The notes under the pieces: model-generated | The model's database searches: none | What the model saw: the letters and a program-made list of their open reading frames with translations, nothing else | Told to the model about the DNA's origin: nothing | Assembly: GCA_016709495.1 (NCBI GenBank) | Contig: JADJMS010000006.1 | Coordinates: forward strand, 186,001-250,000 | DNA length: 64,000 bases | Reading direction: 5' to 3' | Source: Candidatus Dechloromonas phosphorivorans | GTDB lineage: Bacteria; Pseudomonadota; Gammaproteobacteria; Burkholderiales; Rhodocyclaceae | Position numbers and translations under genes: made by a program | In this document: piece after piece, positions 8,941 to 17,270 of the stretch | Position numbering within the stretch: position 1 is the first letter of the stretch | How the letters are laid out: each line of letters starts with the position of its first letter

Positions 8941-9300
8941 ATGTTTAAGCCCCTGCCCTTGCTTCTAGCCACTTTGCTGGCAATCCCAGTTTCGTCATTT
9001 GCTGCAGATGCCATCAAGATCGATCTCTATCTCGCCGGCGCACTGAAACAGTCGGTATCGCTTGCCGGTCCGAATGCAATCGCCAAATTTTCACCAAATG
9101 GCATGCCAAACACCATGATTGAATTTCGTCTGATCGCACCGGAACCGATCATTGTCGAAATGAAGGAAACCACGAATGACGGCAGCGCCCCCGAGGCAAT
9201 CGGGCGGATCAAACTGCATACGCCGGGCAGCTCGATTGCAGTTGCCGACATCAAGGGCAACAAGTTTCACCACCCCTACGTCCTGACCAGACCTGATTGA
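8941..9300 (+). CDS. Small periplasmic protein of unknown function
   Basis: 119 residues with a clear Sec signal peptide ending near FAADA. The mature part is about 97 residues, rich in beta-strand pattern, with one or two Pro/Ile repeats (APEPIIVEM) and no cysteine. I do not recognise the family. It stands alone after the dctM terminator, about 185 nt downstream, and before a DUF302-like gene on the same strand. The stretch before it has no gene. Confidence 0.6.
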   Translation: MFKPLPLLLATLLAIPVSSFAADAIKIDLYLAGALKQSVSLAGPNAIAKFSPNGMPNTMIEFRLIAPEPIIVEMKETTNDGSAPEAIGRIKLHTPGSSIAVADIKGNKFHHPYVLTRPD

Positions 9301-9387
9301 GCGCCATAGAGCATCGATCTGGTCAAAACTCCGGCGCGGCCGTAAAGTAGCATTTTCTAATTCAACTTAATGTCGACCGGAAACACC

Positions 9388-9828
9388 ATGCGAAAATTTT
9401 TCATGTTGATCACCACCTGCGCGGCAATCTCGGCCGCCAGCGCTGATGAATGGCAGTATCGCAAGCAGCTGAGCGGCAAATTCAGCGATATCCGCGACAA
9501 CATCACGATGTCCATTGAAAACCGGGGTCTGGTGGTCAATTACGTGTCGCATATTGCCGACATGCTGAACCGTACCGGCAATGACATCGGCGCCAGCAAG
9601 AAAATATTCGAACAGGCTGAAATCATTGAGTTCTGCTCGGCCAGCCTGTCACGCCGCATGATGGAAGCCGACCCGCATAACATCGTTCTTTGCCCCTTCG
9701 CGATCTCCATCTATTCCTTGCCGAATGAACCGGGCAAAGTGTGGATTGCTTATCGCAAGCCGCAGGGCGGCGCAGCAAAGCAGGTGGGAGAACTTCTCAG
9801 CGGAATCGCTGCCGAAGCTTCCCAATAA
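9388..9828 (+). CDS. Periplasmic DUF302-family protein
   Basis: 146 residues if started at the ATG at 9388 (MRKFFMLITT), which gives a normal signal peptide ending near ASA; an ATG at 9370 is in frame but puts six odd residues ahead of the signal. The mature protein has the DUF302 pattern: an N-terminal SIENRGLVVNYVSHIADML helix, then a cysteine-containing EIIEFCSASLS strand and CPFAISIYS. DUF302 domains are small alpha/beta proteins often found near sulfur and metal-related genes; no biochemical role is established. It precedes a heavy-metal-associated-like domain gene by 17 nt. Confidence 0.65.
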   Translation: MRKFFMLITTCAAISAASADEWQYRKQLSGKFSDIRDNITMSIENRGLVVNYVSHIADMLNRTGNDIGASKKIFEQAEIIEFCSASLSRRMMEADPHNIVLCPFAISIYSLPNEPGKVWIAYRKPQGGAAKQVGELLSGIAAEASQ

Positions 9829-9845
9829 CCCTGCAACGGAAGCTT

Positions 9846-10052
9846 ATGGACACCCTGCTCCTCAAGGTACGCGGCCTGCAAGACGAAAGCTGCGTGCGTA
9901 CCCTGGCCAACGCCATTCAAGACCTGCCCAATATTGGCCACCTGGAAATTTCTCTGGAAAAAGGCGAAGTCAGCATCGAACACGGCCGTTTCGTCAGCCC
10001 GGATGATATCTGCCAGGCGATTGTTGATGCCGGGTTCGAAGCCGAGTACTGA
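9846..10052 (+). CDS. Heavy-metal-associated (HMA)-like domain protein lacking the CxxC pair
   Basis: 68 residues with a beta-alpha-beta-beta-alpha-beta pattern like CopZ/HMA domains. An ATG with a GGAAG ribosome site is used. The normal metal loop GMxCxxC is replaced by GLQDESC, leaving only the second cysteine. The C-terminal half (ICQAIVDAGFEAEY) is typical of HMA domains. It lies 15 nt before the end of the oppositely oriented ccoG, a cytochrome oxidase assembly gene often found near copper-handling genes, so a copper-related role is possible, but metal binding by one cysteine is uncertain. Confidence 0.65.
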   Translation: MDTLLLKVRGLQDESCVRTLANAIQDLPNIGHLEISLEKGEVSIEHGRFVSPDDICQAIVDAGFEAEY

Positions 10053-10066
10053 TCGCCAAAACCACC

Positions 10067-11438
10067 TCAGGGCAAGGCAAAGGTGCTTTTCTCTTCGCTC
10101 CGGATTGCCGGATCATCCTTGGCTTGCATGATGAAATCAATCGGCAGGATGCCCGATAGCGCTCCCTCCCCCGGCGCAGAAACCGTAATCGACAAGGGCT
10201 GAATACTGCCCGGATCGGCCACAAAATCCTTCTGGCCGACAATTTCCAGCCCCGGCAGACCTCGAACTGACAAGCTGTATTCATGCGCCACCTGATCGAG
10301 ATTCATCAGCTTGAGCGTGTAGGCATTCTCGATGCGGCCATCCGCCGTTTCGCGCGACAAGGCGCCGCGGTCACGCAAGACATCAACCAATACCAGCGAG
10401 CGAAAGCTTACGGTCAACACGAAAAAACCGGCAAAAATTAGCAATAAGGCGGCATAGAGAACAACGCGTGGTCGGCTTCTCCAAGCTTGCGGTGCGCCCT
10501 GACCCGCCAACTCCTGCTCGGAAGCGAAGCGGATCAAACCGCTGGGGGCTTCAATTTTTGCCATCACTTGATCGCAGGCATCAATGCACAGGCCGCAGTT
10601 GGTGCACGCCAATTGCAAGCCATCGCGAATATCGATGCCGGTCGGGCAAACCTGAACACAAATGCCGCAATCGATACAGTCGCCAGCGTGCTGGTACGTG
10701 GCTCGCCACGCTGGCGGTCGTAACTGACATTGGCCGTCGTCGGGTCGAACATCACGCCCTGAAAGCGGGAGTAAGGGCACATGTGCTGGCAAACCGCCTC
10801 ACGTGCCAAGCCGGCTTGAACATAGGTGAAGGCGGCATAGAAAAGCAGCCAGAAGGCTTCCCAGGGGCCGGTTTCAAAGCTTAATACAGTGGGCAGCAGT
10901 TCACGAATCGGCGTGAAATAGCCAACAAAGGTGATCGCTGTCCAGATCGCAATCAGCATCCACAGGCCGTGTTTGGTCGCCTTAAGCCAGAGCTTCCGCC
11001 CGTTGAATGGCCCTTGATCTAGTCGCAAACGGGCCAGATGATCGCCTTCCACCTTGCTTTCGATCCAGACAAAATCATCGTGTAAATCGTTTGCGGACAA
11101 GCAAAGCCGCAAAACAGCCGACCAGCCAGCGCGGTGACAAAAAACAGGGCGGTTGCAGAAAAATCAGCACTAGAGCCAGCAGCAAGGCGTCCTGCGGCCA
11201 GAGCACAAGATCGAACAGATAGAGCTTTTCGTGCGCGATGTCGAACAAGATGGCCTGGCGCTGAGTGCCGTTACTTTCCCAACTCAGCCAGCAAGCGCCG
11301 TAGAAAATGGTCTGAGTGAACCAGACCATCGTCCAGCGCAGGCTGTTAAAGCGGCCATCCACGGCTTTGGCGTGAATTTTCCCTTTTGCGATACAGCTCC
11401 AGCTTGGCTTCGCGAATCTTGCTGACCGGCTTGTGCAT
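10067..11438 (-). pseudogene. ccoG: Cytochrome c oxidase accessory protein CcoG, four one-base frameshifts
   Basis: CcoG is a membrane protein with two [4Fe-4S] clusters needed for copper handling and assembly of cbb3 oxidase. The product is recognisable along its full length: MHKPVSKIREAKLELYR at the start (ATG 11438), several membrane segments, LFCGFACPQ, QHMCPYSRF, and the ferredoxin motifs CIDCGICVQVCP and CTNCGLCIDACD. The frame is broken at four places: one extra A near 11389, and single missing bases near 11158, 11071 and 10681. All lie in runs of identical bases, and correcting each restores conserved protein. This looks like sequencing error or very recent decay. Confidence 0.85.
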
Positions 11439-11609
11439 TTCTCTTTCCTCTCAATGACGCGGAGGCGAGTAAATCATCAAGCCGGCAGTAGCAACAGATT
11501 CAGAAGGATTGATTTTTGATAGGCACAGAATTTCACCGGCACGCCCTCGATTCAAAATCTGTGTGCATTACAAATCAAACCGGCTGTATCTGTTATCCAC
11601 CCACCTCCG

Positions 11610-11637
11610 CCTTGACAATGGCAGCATTCAGTCAAGG
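11610..11637. promoter_or_regulatory. Inverted repeat upstream of norE
   Basis: CCTTGAC (11610-11616) and GTCAAGG (11631-11637) are perfect inverted 7-mers separated by 14 nt, ending 11 nt before the norE ATG. It resembles a dimeric-regulator site, but the spacing does not fit FNR/Dnr boxes (TTGATN4ATCAA). The 210-nt gap between the divergent ccoG and norE must hold both promoters. Confidence 0.4.
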
Positions 11638-11648
11638 ACGATTCAAAC

Positions 11649-12254
11649 ATGACCAGCTTAGCCATCCCGCTCAACGAGGCGCCAGCGGAAGCCGTCAGCA
11701 AGGGGCGGGTGCCCGGCAACAAGGGGATCTGGGTTGGCATTACTTGTGAATTCGTCGAATTCATTGTGCTGTTCGTCGTTTATTTCGTCGCCCGTGCCCA
11801 TTTTCCGGATGCTTTTGAACAGGGTGCCAACCGGCTATCGCGGCTTTCCGGCACCGTCATCACGCTATTGATGGTGACCAGCAGTTTCTTCATCGCCTGC
11901 TCGGTGGCGACAATGCGCGCCGGTCAGCAACGGCGCTCTCTGTATTGGCTAATCGCCGGCTTGATCGTCAGCCTCGGCTACCCGATAGCCAAATATTTTG
12001 AAATTCAGTGGAATCTGGCGCACGGCATCAACGGCGAATCGGGCATCTTCTTCACGGTTTATTACTACCTCACCTTCAACCATCTGGTGCATGCCACCTG
12101 GGGCATTCTCGGCATTTTGTGGGTGCTCGCCCGCCATCTGTTCGGCGGCTACTCGCCCGAGGATTACGCCGGCCTTGAAGCGCTGGCCTGCTATTGGCAC
12201 GCCACCGACATCATCTGGCTAGTGATCTTCTCCTTCTTTTATGTTTTGGCCTGA
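11649..12254 (+). CDS. norE: NorE-like cytochrome oxidase subunit III family protein
   Basis: 201-residue membrane protein with five or six hydrophobic segments and conserved residues of the heme-copper oxidase subunit III family (EFVEFIVLF, HLVHATWGI, YWHATDIIW). Small free-standing members with this ending, followed by a NorF-like gene, are NorE proteins that help nitric oxide reductase function during denitrification. The catalytic norCB genes are not in the window. The ORF is intact and 3 nt precede the next start. Confidence 0.8.
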   Translation: MTSLAIPLNEAPAEAVSKGRVPGNKGIWVGITCEFVEFIVLFVVYFVARAHFPDAFEQGANRLSRLSGTVITLLMVTSSFFIACSVATMRAGQQRRSLYWLIAGLIVSLGYPIAKYFEIQWNLAHGINGESGIFFTVYYYLTFNHLVHATWGILGILWVLARHLFGGYSPEDYAGLEALACYWHATDIIWLVIFSFFYVLA

Positions 12255-12257
12255 GTC

Positions 12258-12566
12258 ATGAACGACAGCATCAAACAACCCTCCTCGGCCATCGCGCCGC
12301 TCAGCACCGCCTGGCTAGTTCTTGTCACGCTGACGCTGATCAGCCCCTTCCTCGGCCAATGGCTGCATGGCGCGGGATGGCTACAGTTGCTCGTTGCCGG
12401 CATTGTCTGGCTCAAGGGCTGGCTGATTGCCCGGCAATTCATCGAAATCGAGCTGACTCACCCATTCATTCGCCGGGTGATGCAAGGCTTTATCCTCTTC
12501 ACCCCGGTCATGCTGTTGCTGACGGTGTTTCTCGGCAATCACTTCGCGCGCTGGGCGACGCTTTAA
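12258..12566 (+). CDS. norF: NorF-like small membrane protein
   Basis: 102 residues with two or three membrane segments. The ending LLTVFLGNHFARWATL and the position directly after norE match NorF, which resembles oxidase subunit IV and supports nitric oxide reductase. The start is ATG (MNDSIKQ) 3 nt after the norE stop. A second, decayed copy of its 3' end and of the following 50 nt lies at about 17634-17738, on the far side of the accessory genes. Confidence 0.75.
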   Translation: MNDSIKQPSSAIAPLSTAWLVLVTLTLISPFLGQWLHGAGWLQLLVAGIVWLKGWLIARQFIEIELTHPFIRRVMQGFILFTPVMLLLTVFLGNHFARWATL

Positions 12567-13004
12567 GCAAAAAAATCAGGCGTTTTTGCCGGTTGACCGT
12601 AACAGTTTGAAAACCAGGCACACCGGACAGATAGCCCACGTACGGACAAGGGCAGTACAGCGCCAATAACGGAAACTGATGGTGTGCGATACGCTTCTGG
12701 CCCAGAGTGATGGTCTGGCTTCGTGGTCGCAAAACTGCCAATGTTATTCTGGGCTGAAGTTTGAGAGGCTGCTTACTGGCACGATAGCCAACTCACCCTA
12801 TCGGCAACAACCTGTCGCTCGGAGTTACGTTTCAATTTCTGCTGGTGGTGTGCACGTAGATCTAGTTGAGTGACCGGTATTCGGCAATCAAATTGATGAC
12901 AGCATTACCTCCAACCGACTACAAACCAAATTGGCGGGCGGATGTTAGACACACGTCAGAAACCGTGACTTCGTCCTTACGGAGAGAAGCATCCGCCCAT
13001 TGAC
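12567..13004. other. Intergenic region, left edge of the accessory block
   Basis: 438 nt without a credible gene. It holds one copy of the dispersed 12-mer at 12592 within a roughly 100-nt segment (12516-12616) that is repeated imperfectly at 17638-17738. A 9-bp inverted repeat, GGGCGGATG at 12936-12944 and CATCCGCCC at 12990-12998, lies downstream of the minus-strand small gene and may end that operon, though no T-run follows it on the minus strand. Confidence 0.6.
12592..12603 (+). repeat. Dispersed 12-mer GTTGACCGTAAC
   Basis: Exact copy 26 nt after the norF stop, at the left border of the accessory block. Confidence 0.85.
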
Positions 13005-13166
13005 TCAACTCAGGTGCTTTTGCGCCTGCATATATTTCGAAACAACACGATCCTGTGTTCGGGCTAACTTCTCCGCCTCCTGTTCAGCAAGCTGCTGCTG
13101 CGTAATGAAGGTTTGGCTCAGTTTGTCCAAAAGCGACTTCACTACCGCCGTAATTTGTTCAAACAT
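13005..13166 (-). CDS. Small protein of 53 residues, helical, unknown function
   Basis: Starts MFEQITAVVKSLLDK and ends KYMQAQKHLS. The ATG is preceded by AAGGA at a good distance, and the AAGGA overlaps the stop of the binding-protein gene upstream, so it looks like the last gene of that operon. The sequence is amphipathic with Gln/Glu/Lys repeats (TQQQLAEQEAEK), typical of a coiled coil. No family is recognised. Codon use is natural, but a gene this short cannot be proven from sequence alone. Confidence 0.55.
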   Translation of the reverse strand: MFEQITAVVKSLLDKLSQTFITQQQLAEQEAEKLARTQDRVVSKYMQAQKHLS

Positions 13167-13178
13167 GACTGGAATCCT

Positions 13179-14021
13179 TCAATCAAACTGCTTGGCGTAA
13201 GCAGCATCGTTATATAGACCCTCACCGAAGTTGCTGCGCCCGTATTGAGCAATAATTCCCTGGCCAACCGGTGAAGCAACAAAATCTATGAATTTCTCAG
13301 CGGTATCGCGGCCAAGGGTTGCACCGGGTGGCGCGACAATCGCGTGATAGGTATTTACGAGGAAACGATCCCCCCGGAAATGAATCATCAAATCGGGTGC
13401 CACATTCTTCTCCATGATCCAAGTGCTTGAGTCGGACATGAAGTAAGCACCTTCGCTATTTGCTCGCTTAAGGCTTGCTGTCATGAAGTCCTTGGTGACG
13501 ATGTACCAGGAACCTGACGGCTCAATGCCAGACCGCTTCCAGATTTGCATTTCCTTTTGGTGCGTGCCTGAATTGTCACCCCTGGAAACAAACGCACTCT
13601 GGGCAGCGGCAATCCGGCGATAGGCGTCATCTGCTGAAGCGGCGGCAGCAATTTTTGCAGGATCAGACTTTGGGCCGACGATGTAAAACTCATTGGAGCC
13701 GATCAATGTCTTCTTTTTTGCCCATCCATCGGTGATGGCTTTATCAACCTGCGCGGGCGCATGAACCATCACCATGTCTACTTTTCTGTCGCGTAGCAAA
13801 TTGAGTGACTGACCAGTTCCGGCTTTTACCCAAACCATTTGGGCGTTGTTGGTATCAGCAAATTTTTCTGCCAGCACTTTCAGCAATCCCAATTCACCTG
13901 GACTACCGGTTGCTAGAGCAAAGCGATTGGCTCCCGAACCGTATATCGTCTGCTCTAACTCAGCAGCTTGCGCGAATAGAGATATACAAACCAGCGAAAC
14001 TGCCAATATGAACTGTTTCAT
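13179..14021 (-). CDS. Tungstate/molybdate-type ABC substrate-binding protein (TupA-like, divergent paralogue)
   Basis: 280 residues with a signal peptide ending near AQAAEL. The fold pattern and motifs match TupA-like periplasmic binding proteins: ALATGSPGELGLL at the anion-binding N-terminus, VDMVMVHAPAQ, and SRGDNSGTHQKE. The usual TTTS tungstate motif is altered to ATGSPG, so ligand preference may differ. It lies 12 nt downstream of the clearer tupA gene on the same strand. No TupB permease or TupC ATPase follows, which is unusual for an ABC system. Confidence 0.75.
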   Translation of the reverse strand: MKQFILAVSLVCISLFAQAAELEQTIYGSGANRFALATGSPGELGLLKVLAEKFADTNNAQMVWVKAGTGQSLNLLRDRKVDMVMVHAPAQVDKAITDGWAKKKTLIGSNEFYIVGPKSDPAKIAAAASADDAYRRIAAAQSAFVSRGDNSGTHQKEMQIWKRSGIEPSGSWYIVTKDFMTASLKRANSEGAYFMSDSSTWIMEKNVAPDLMIHFRGDRFLVNTYHAIVAPPGATLGRDTAEKFIDFVASPVGQGIIAQYGRSNFGEGLYNDAAYAKQFD

Positions 14022-14033
14022 TTGCAGATCCCT

Positions 14034-14867
14034 TTAGCGTTTTGCATTTGGGAAAAACAGTTGTTCGCCGGATATCTTGTAATCGGCGATAGTCTTTTGA
14101 CCTTTTTCTGAAACCAACCAGTCGATAAAACGCTGAGCTTCGATTTTTTTGATGTGCGGGTGTTTGGCTGGATTGACCAGAATTACACCGTACTGATTGA
14201 ACAGTCGGGTATCTCCCTCAATCAAGATGCCCAAGTCACTACGATTTTTGAACGAAAGCCAGGTACCGCGATCCGCCAGGATATAGGCACCCATTGATGA
14301 CGCCATATTCAAAGCCGGTCCCATGCCAAGTCCTGAATCACGGTACCAGGAGCCTTTGATGGCATCGAGGTCGATGCCGGCCGATTTCCAGTAACGTAAT
14401 TCAGCTGCATGCGTCCCGCTTTTGTCGCCACGCGAAACAAATGGGGGGCGACTTGAACTATCTAAAGCAGCAATTCGGCGTAACCCCTCCTGAATGTCTT
14501 TGCCAGCAACCTTTGCAGGATCAGTTTTCGGGCCAACAAGGATGAAATCGTTATACATCACCTCTTTACGCTCAACGCCGTAACCTTCTGCAACAAACTT
14601 TTCCTCGGCAGCCTTGTCATGGACGAAGGCAACATCAGCATCACCTCGGCGAGCGGTATCTAGAGCCTGGCCTGTACCCAACGCGACAACACGAACTTTG
14701 ATCCCCGTATCTTTTTCAAATATTGGAAGGATGTAGCCAAATAGCCCGGATTGCTCAGTTGAGGTGGTCGAGGCGACCGTAATAATTGATTCTTGAGCGA
14801 ACGTCCCGGAACTGAAGGCACAAGCAAGTGCAGTGAAACTTGCGCAAAGTAATTTTGATATTTTCAT
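14034..14867 (-). CDS. tupA: Tungstate ABC transporter substrate-binding protein TupA
   Basis: 277 residues with a signal peptide (ends near TFAQES). The mature N-terminus ITVASTTSTEQSGLF holds the TTST anion-binding motif of TupA. DADVAFVHDK, SRGDKSGTHAAE and the GAYILADRGTW region are also TupA hallmarks. It captures tungstate in the periplasm for use in molybdo/tungsto-enzymes. The gene is divergent from a ModE-type regulator across a 98-nt gap, so that regulator is the likely controller. The transporter's membrane and ATPase subunits are not present in the window. Confidence 0.85.
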   Translation of the reverse strand: MKISKLLCASFTALACAFSSGTFAQESIITVASTTSTEQSGLFGYILPIFEKDTGIKVRVVALGTGQALDTARRGDADVAFVHDKAAEEKFVAEGYGVERKEVMYNDFILVGPKTDPAKVAGKDIQEGLRRIAALDSSSRPPFVSRGDKSGTHAAELRYWKSAGIDLDAIKGSWYRDSGLGMGPALNMASSMGAYILADRGTWLSFKNRSDLGILIEGDTRLFNQYGVILVNPAKHPHIKKIEAQRFIDWLVSEKGQKTIADYKISGEQLFFPNAKR

Positions 14868-14938
14868 GGGGTCTCAACTGGATTCGTCTAGTTACAAGCT
14901 GTTTTGATGGGCGACAAACATACGAATTGATTGCAGCC

Positions 14939-14955
14939 TAAAGGAGACTCCTTTA
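14939..14955. promoter_or_regulatory. Perfect palindrome between tupA and the ModE-type regulator
   Basis: TAAAGGAG-A-CTCCTTTA is a perfect 8-bp inverted repeat around one base. It sits 11 nt before the regulator's ATG at 14966, within its leader, and about 75 nt upstream of tupA. It is a good candidate operator for autoregulation, and could also mask an AAGGAG ribosome site by folding. Confidence 0.5.
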
Positions 14956-14965
14956 ATGTTTATAT

Positions 14966-16078
14966 ATGTCACAACTTGCAACAAGTTTTTCTGCCTTGCC
15001 AAACCCAATTCGCTGGAATTGGGATTTTGGTGTGGGGCTTACAGATTTGGAGTCAGCGAATCTGATTGCCTTGTTGGATGCATTGAAGAACCACGAAACA
15101 CTTGGTCGTGCAGCCAAATCAACGAACTTATCCTATCGTTCGGCATGGGGACTGCTTCGGACTTGTGAAAGTCGGTTTGGAAAAGCGCTCGTCATCAAGG
15201 GGCGAGGAAAGGGAACGAGTCTTTCTGATTTTGGCGAACAGTTGCTCCAACTAAATCACGCCGCTTGCTCAACCTTGAATGAACTCCACCTACCTTGGGC
15301 AACTCGACTAAAGGAAATTCTCTCGCCTAGCGAAGTAATTCCGCCGGAGCATCTGCGTATTGCGGCAAGCCATGATCTTGCGTTGGCTGACTGGATAGAA
15401 AACGGTCGCCACCTTAAAGTTGATATTTATTGGCGAGGTAGCGAAGAAGCTTTGCTTGCACTTTCCCGAGGCGAATGTGATGCCTGTGGTTTTCATTTGC
15501 CGGGATATTGGACAAGTGATCAGTCAGAAACTTGGCTGGGACGCTGGCTCAAGCCTCGGCAATTTGCTTTTTTCCCGGTGATGCGCCGGCAGCATGGGTT
15601 GCTAGTGGCACAAGGAAATCCGTTATCAATTGAAACGCTTGCTGACGTAGTTCAATTAAATTTGCGTATGGTCAATCGGCAGAGAGGCTCAGGGACACGC
15701 GGGATGATTGACCAACTATTAGCAGCCAATGGACTCCAAGCTAAAGATGTTTTGGGCTACGGCCATGAAGAATTCACTCATGACGCAGTTGCGGCAGCGA
15801 TAGCCAGTGGGCAAGCGGATGTCGGTTTTGGTATTCAAGCTGCTGCAATGCGCTATGACTTGGGTTTCATTCCTTTGAGCCGTGATCTTTATTGCCTTGC
15901 AGCCCGAAGCGGTATTGCAAATAGCCCAGCAATGCGTCATCTCATGCGGAGATTTCAGGGTAATACCTTTCATGACCGGTTGCGTGCATTGCCTGGATAC
16001 GAGATTTCATCAATGCCTGATGAATTTCTAGGTTGGGATAAATTTGCTTGCATGGTCAGGAGTTCTTTAGATTCCTGA
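14966..16078 (+). CDS. ModE-type HTH transcriptional regulator fused to a periplasmic-binding-protein-like domain
   Basis: 370 residues. The N-terminal 100 residues are a winged helix-turn-helix like ModE (ALLDALKNHETLGRAAKSTNLSYRSAWGLL is the recognisable region, residues about 35-65). The remainder is a PBP-like sensor domain (PF12727 type), with LRIAASHDLAL, RQRGSGTRGMIDQLL and FGIQAAAMRYDLGF. There is no signal peptide, so the sensor is cytoplasmic. This architecture is known in molybdate/tungstate-linked regulators. It is divergent from tupA and probably senses an oxyanion or its cofactor form. Codon use is AT-richer than in flanking housekeeping genes, consistent with acquisition. Confidence 0.8.
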   Translation: MSQLATSFSALPNPIRWNWDFGVGLTDLESANLIALLDALKNHETLGRAAKSTNLSYRSAWGLLRTCESRFGKALVIKGRGKGTSLSDFGEQLLQLNHAACSTLNELHLPWATRLKEILSPSEVIPPEHLRIAASHDLALADWIENGRHLKVDIYWRGSEEALLALSRGECDACGFHLPGYWTSDQSETWLGRWLKPRQFAFFPVMRRQHGLLVAQGNPLSIETLADVVQLNLRMVNRQRGSGTRGMIDQLLAANGLQAKDVLGYGHEEFTHDAVAAAIASGQADVGFGIQAAAMRYDLGFIPLSRDLYCLAARSGIANSPAMRHLMRRFQGNTFHDRLRALPGYEISSMPDEFLGWDKFACMVRSSLDS

Positions 16079-16305
16079 AGGCAAATCGGAATTAATGACT
16101 GCTTCGTGAAAACTGACCGGACTGCTTATTTGAGCACGTTGTACTCAGTAATGACTGGCTGCTTTCTGGCTACGAAACCAAAGAGAGGGCAGTCGCGTCA
16201 GTGCCCAAAGCTGTCGTAGTTTCGGGGGAGAGCAGACGTTCATGAACTCGCGTGTTAACTGGTAGTTTTGTTTTGAGCCTATGCAGCGCCTACCGAAAAT
16301 GGACA

Positions 16306-17270
16306 TCATTTGGGGCGCAGGGCATCCAAGTGCTGCTTTAGCCTAGCCTCAACAACCGCCTTTCCACCGATAGTGTTGTCGTAAAAGAGTGTTCGAAAAC
16401 CCGATATGTCAAACGGGAGGCGTTCACGTCTTCGGTCACTAAGCAATATTGTTGGCTTGCCTATTGCATGGGCGTACCCGACTTCCAAAACACATTTGCG
16501 TTATCAGGAGTTACGTCAGCAATGATTAATGCGGCCGAACGAATGGACTGGGTGACGTCCTCCATTATTTGGCCAGATGTATAGAAATCGTCCCCTCTTA
16601 TCACCTTGTATCCATACGACTCACACACAGGCTTAATGACATCCTTGTATAGAACGTTGAATTCATCGGTAAATTGCATGACGGCAAAGCACGTTGGCGA
16701 ATCCTCCGTAACTGTGACATTCCGAATTGCACATTCAGAATTTCCTTGAAGAAGGGCGCCGATTTGACCTCTTCTCAACATTCGACTGGTCGTTGCCACC
16801 TTCACGCCTTGAACGTACAAGTCAGCCGAGGAACCTCTGGCAATGAGCTTCATTGATATCCACTGATTCACAAGCAACTTAGAGCCGTGCCCGGCACCTC
16901 CTGCGCCTTCCCAGACGCCGCCGTTCCAAAGTGCGAAACCATACGGCGCCCCTAGTACATTTAGGCCGACTGATAGCTCTGGGTTTTGTAGCTCACCGTT
17001 AGAAGCGTTGGGGGAGTTTGCTGCAATAGGCTCCGCTGGCAACATGAGTTGCACTCGGCCACTCTCTTCACCTATTTTCGCGTCCCAAGTAATCGTACCT
17101 TGCTCGAACTCGATGTTTGAACGAACAACTGTGTGTGGAGTTTGGACCGCACCGCCATCGGCAGAGGGCATGTCGCCCTCTGCCGGTTGAATGGAAACCG
17201 GTACAGATGTGATCGTTCCACCCTCAATGTGCGCGTTGCCAAATATTGGAATCCACGATTGCGTAGTCAT
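16306..17270 (-). pseudogene. Jelly-roll plus TIR/nucleoside-deoxyribosyltransferase-like protein, one frameshift
   Basis: About 320 residues when one missing T near 16486 is restored. Residues 1-195 look like a concanavalin-like/DUF1080-type jelly-roll (ITWDAKIGEESGRVQL, YGFALWNGGVWEG, ADLYVQGVKVATT). Residues about 200-320 are a Rossmann-like domain of the TIR/deoxyribosyltransferase type: FAVMQFTDEF, a raised ADVTPDNANVF motif, then (after the frameshift) EVGYAHAIGKPTILLSD and LPFDISGFRTLFYD. Domains of this kind are common in bacterial immune effectors and in nucleotide glycosidases; their activity here is unknown. No partner gene is adjacent. The frameshift is in a T-run and may be an error. 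Confidence 0.65.

Noticed and set aside
12936..12998. Possible integron attC site from the GGGCGGATG/CATCCGCCC repeat and a GTTAGAC next to it
   Set aside because: No matching left core site, no integrase and no cassette-like array nearby.
14956..15168. 70-codon plus-strand frame with AAGGAG at good spacing ahead of the ModE-type regulator
   Set aside because: It overlaps the regulator out of frame and resembles nothing; a leader peptide is possible but unsupported, and the AAGGAG is part of the palindrome.
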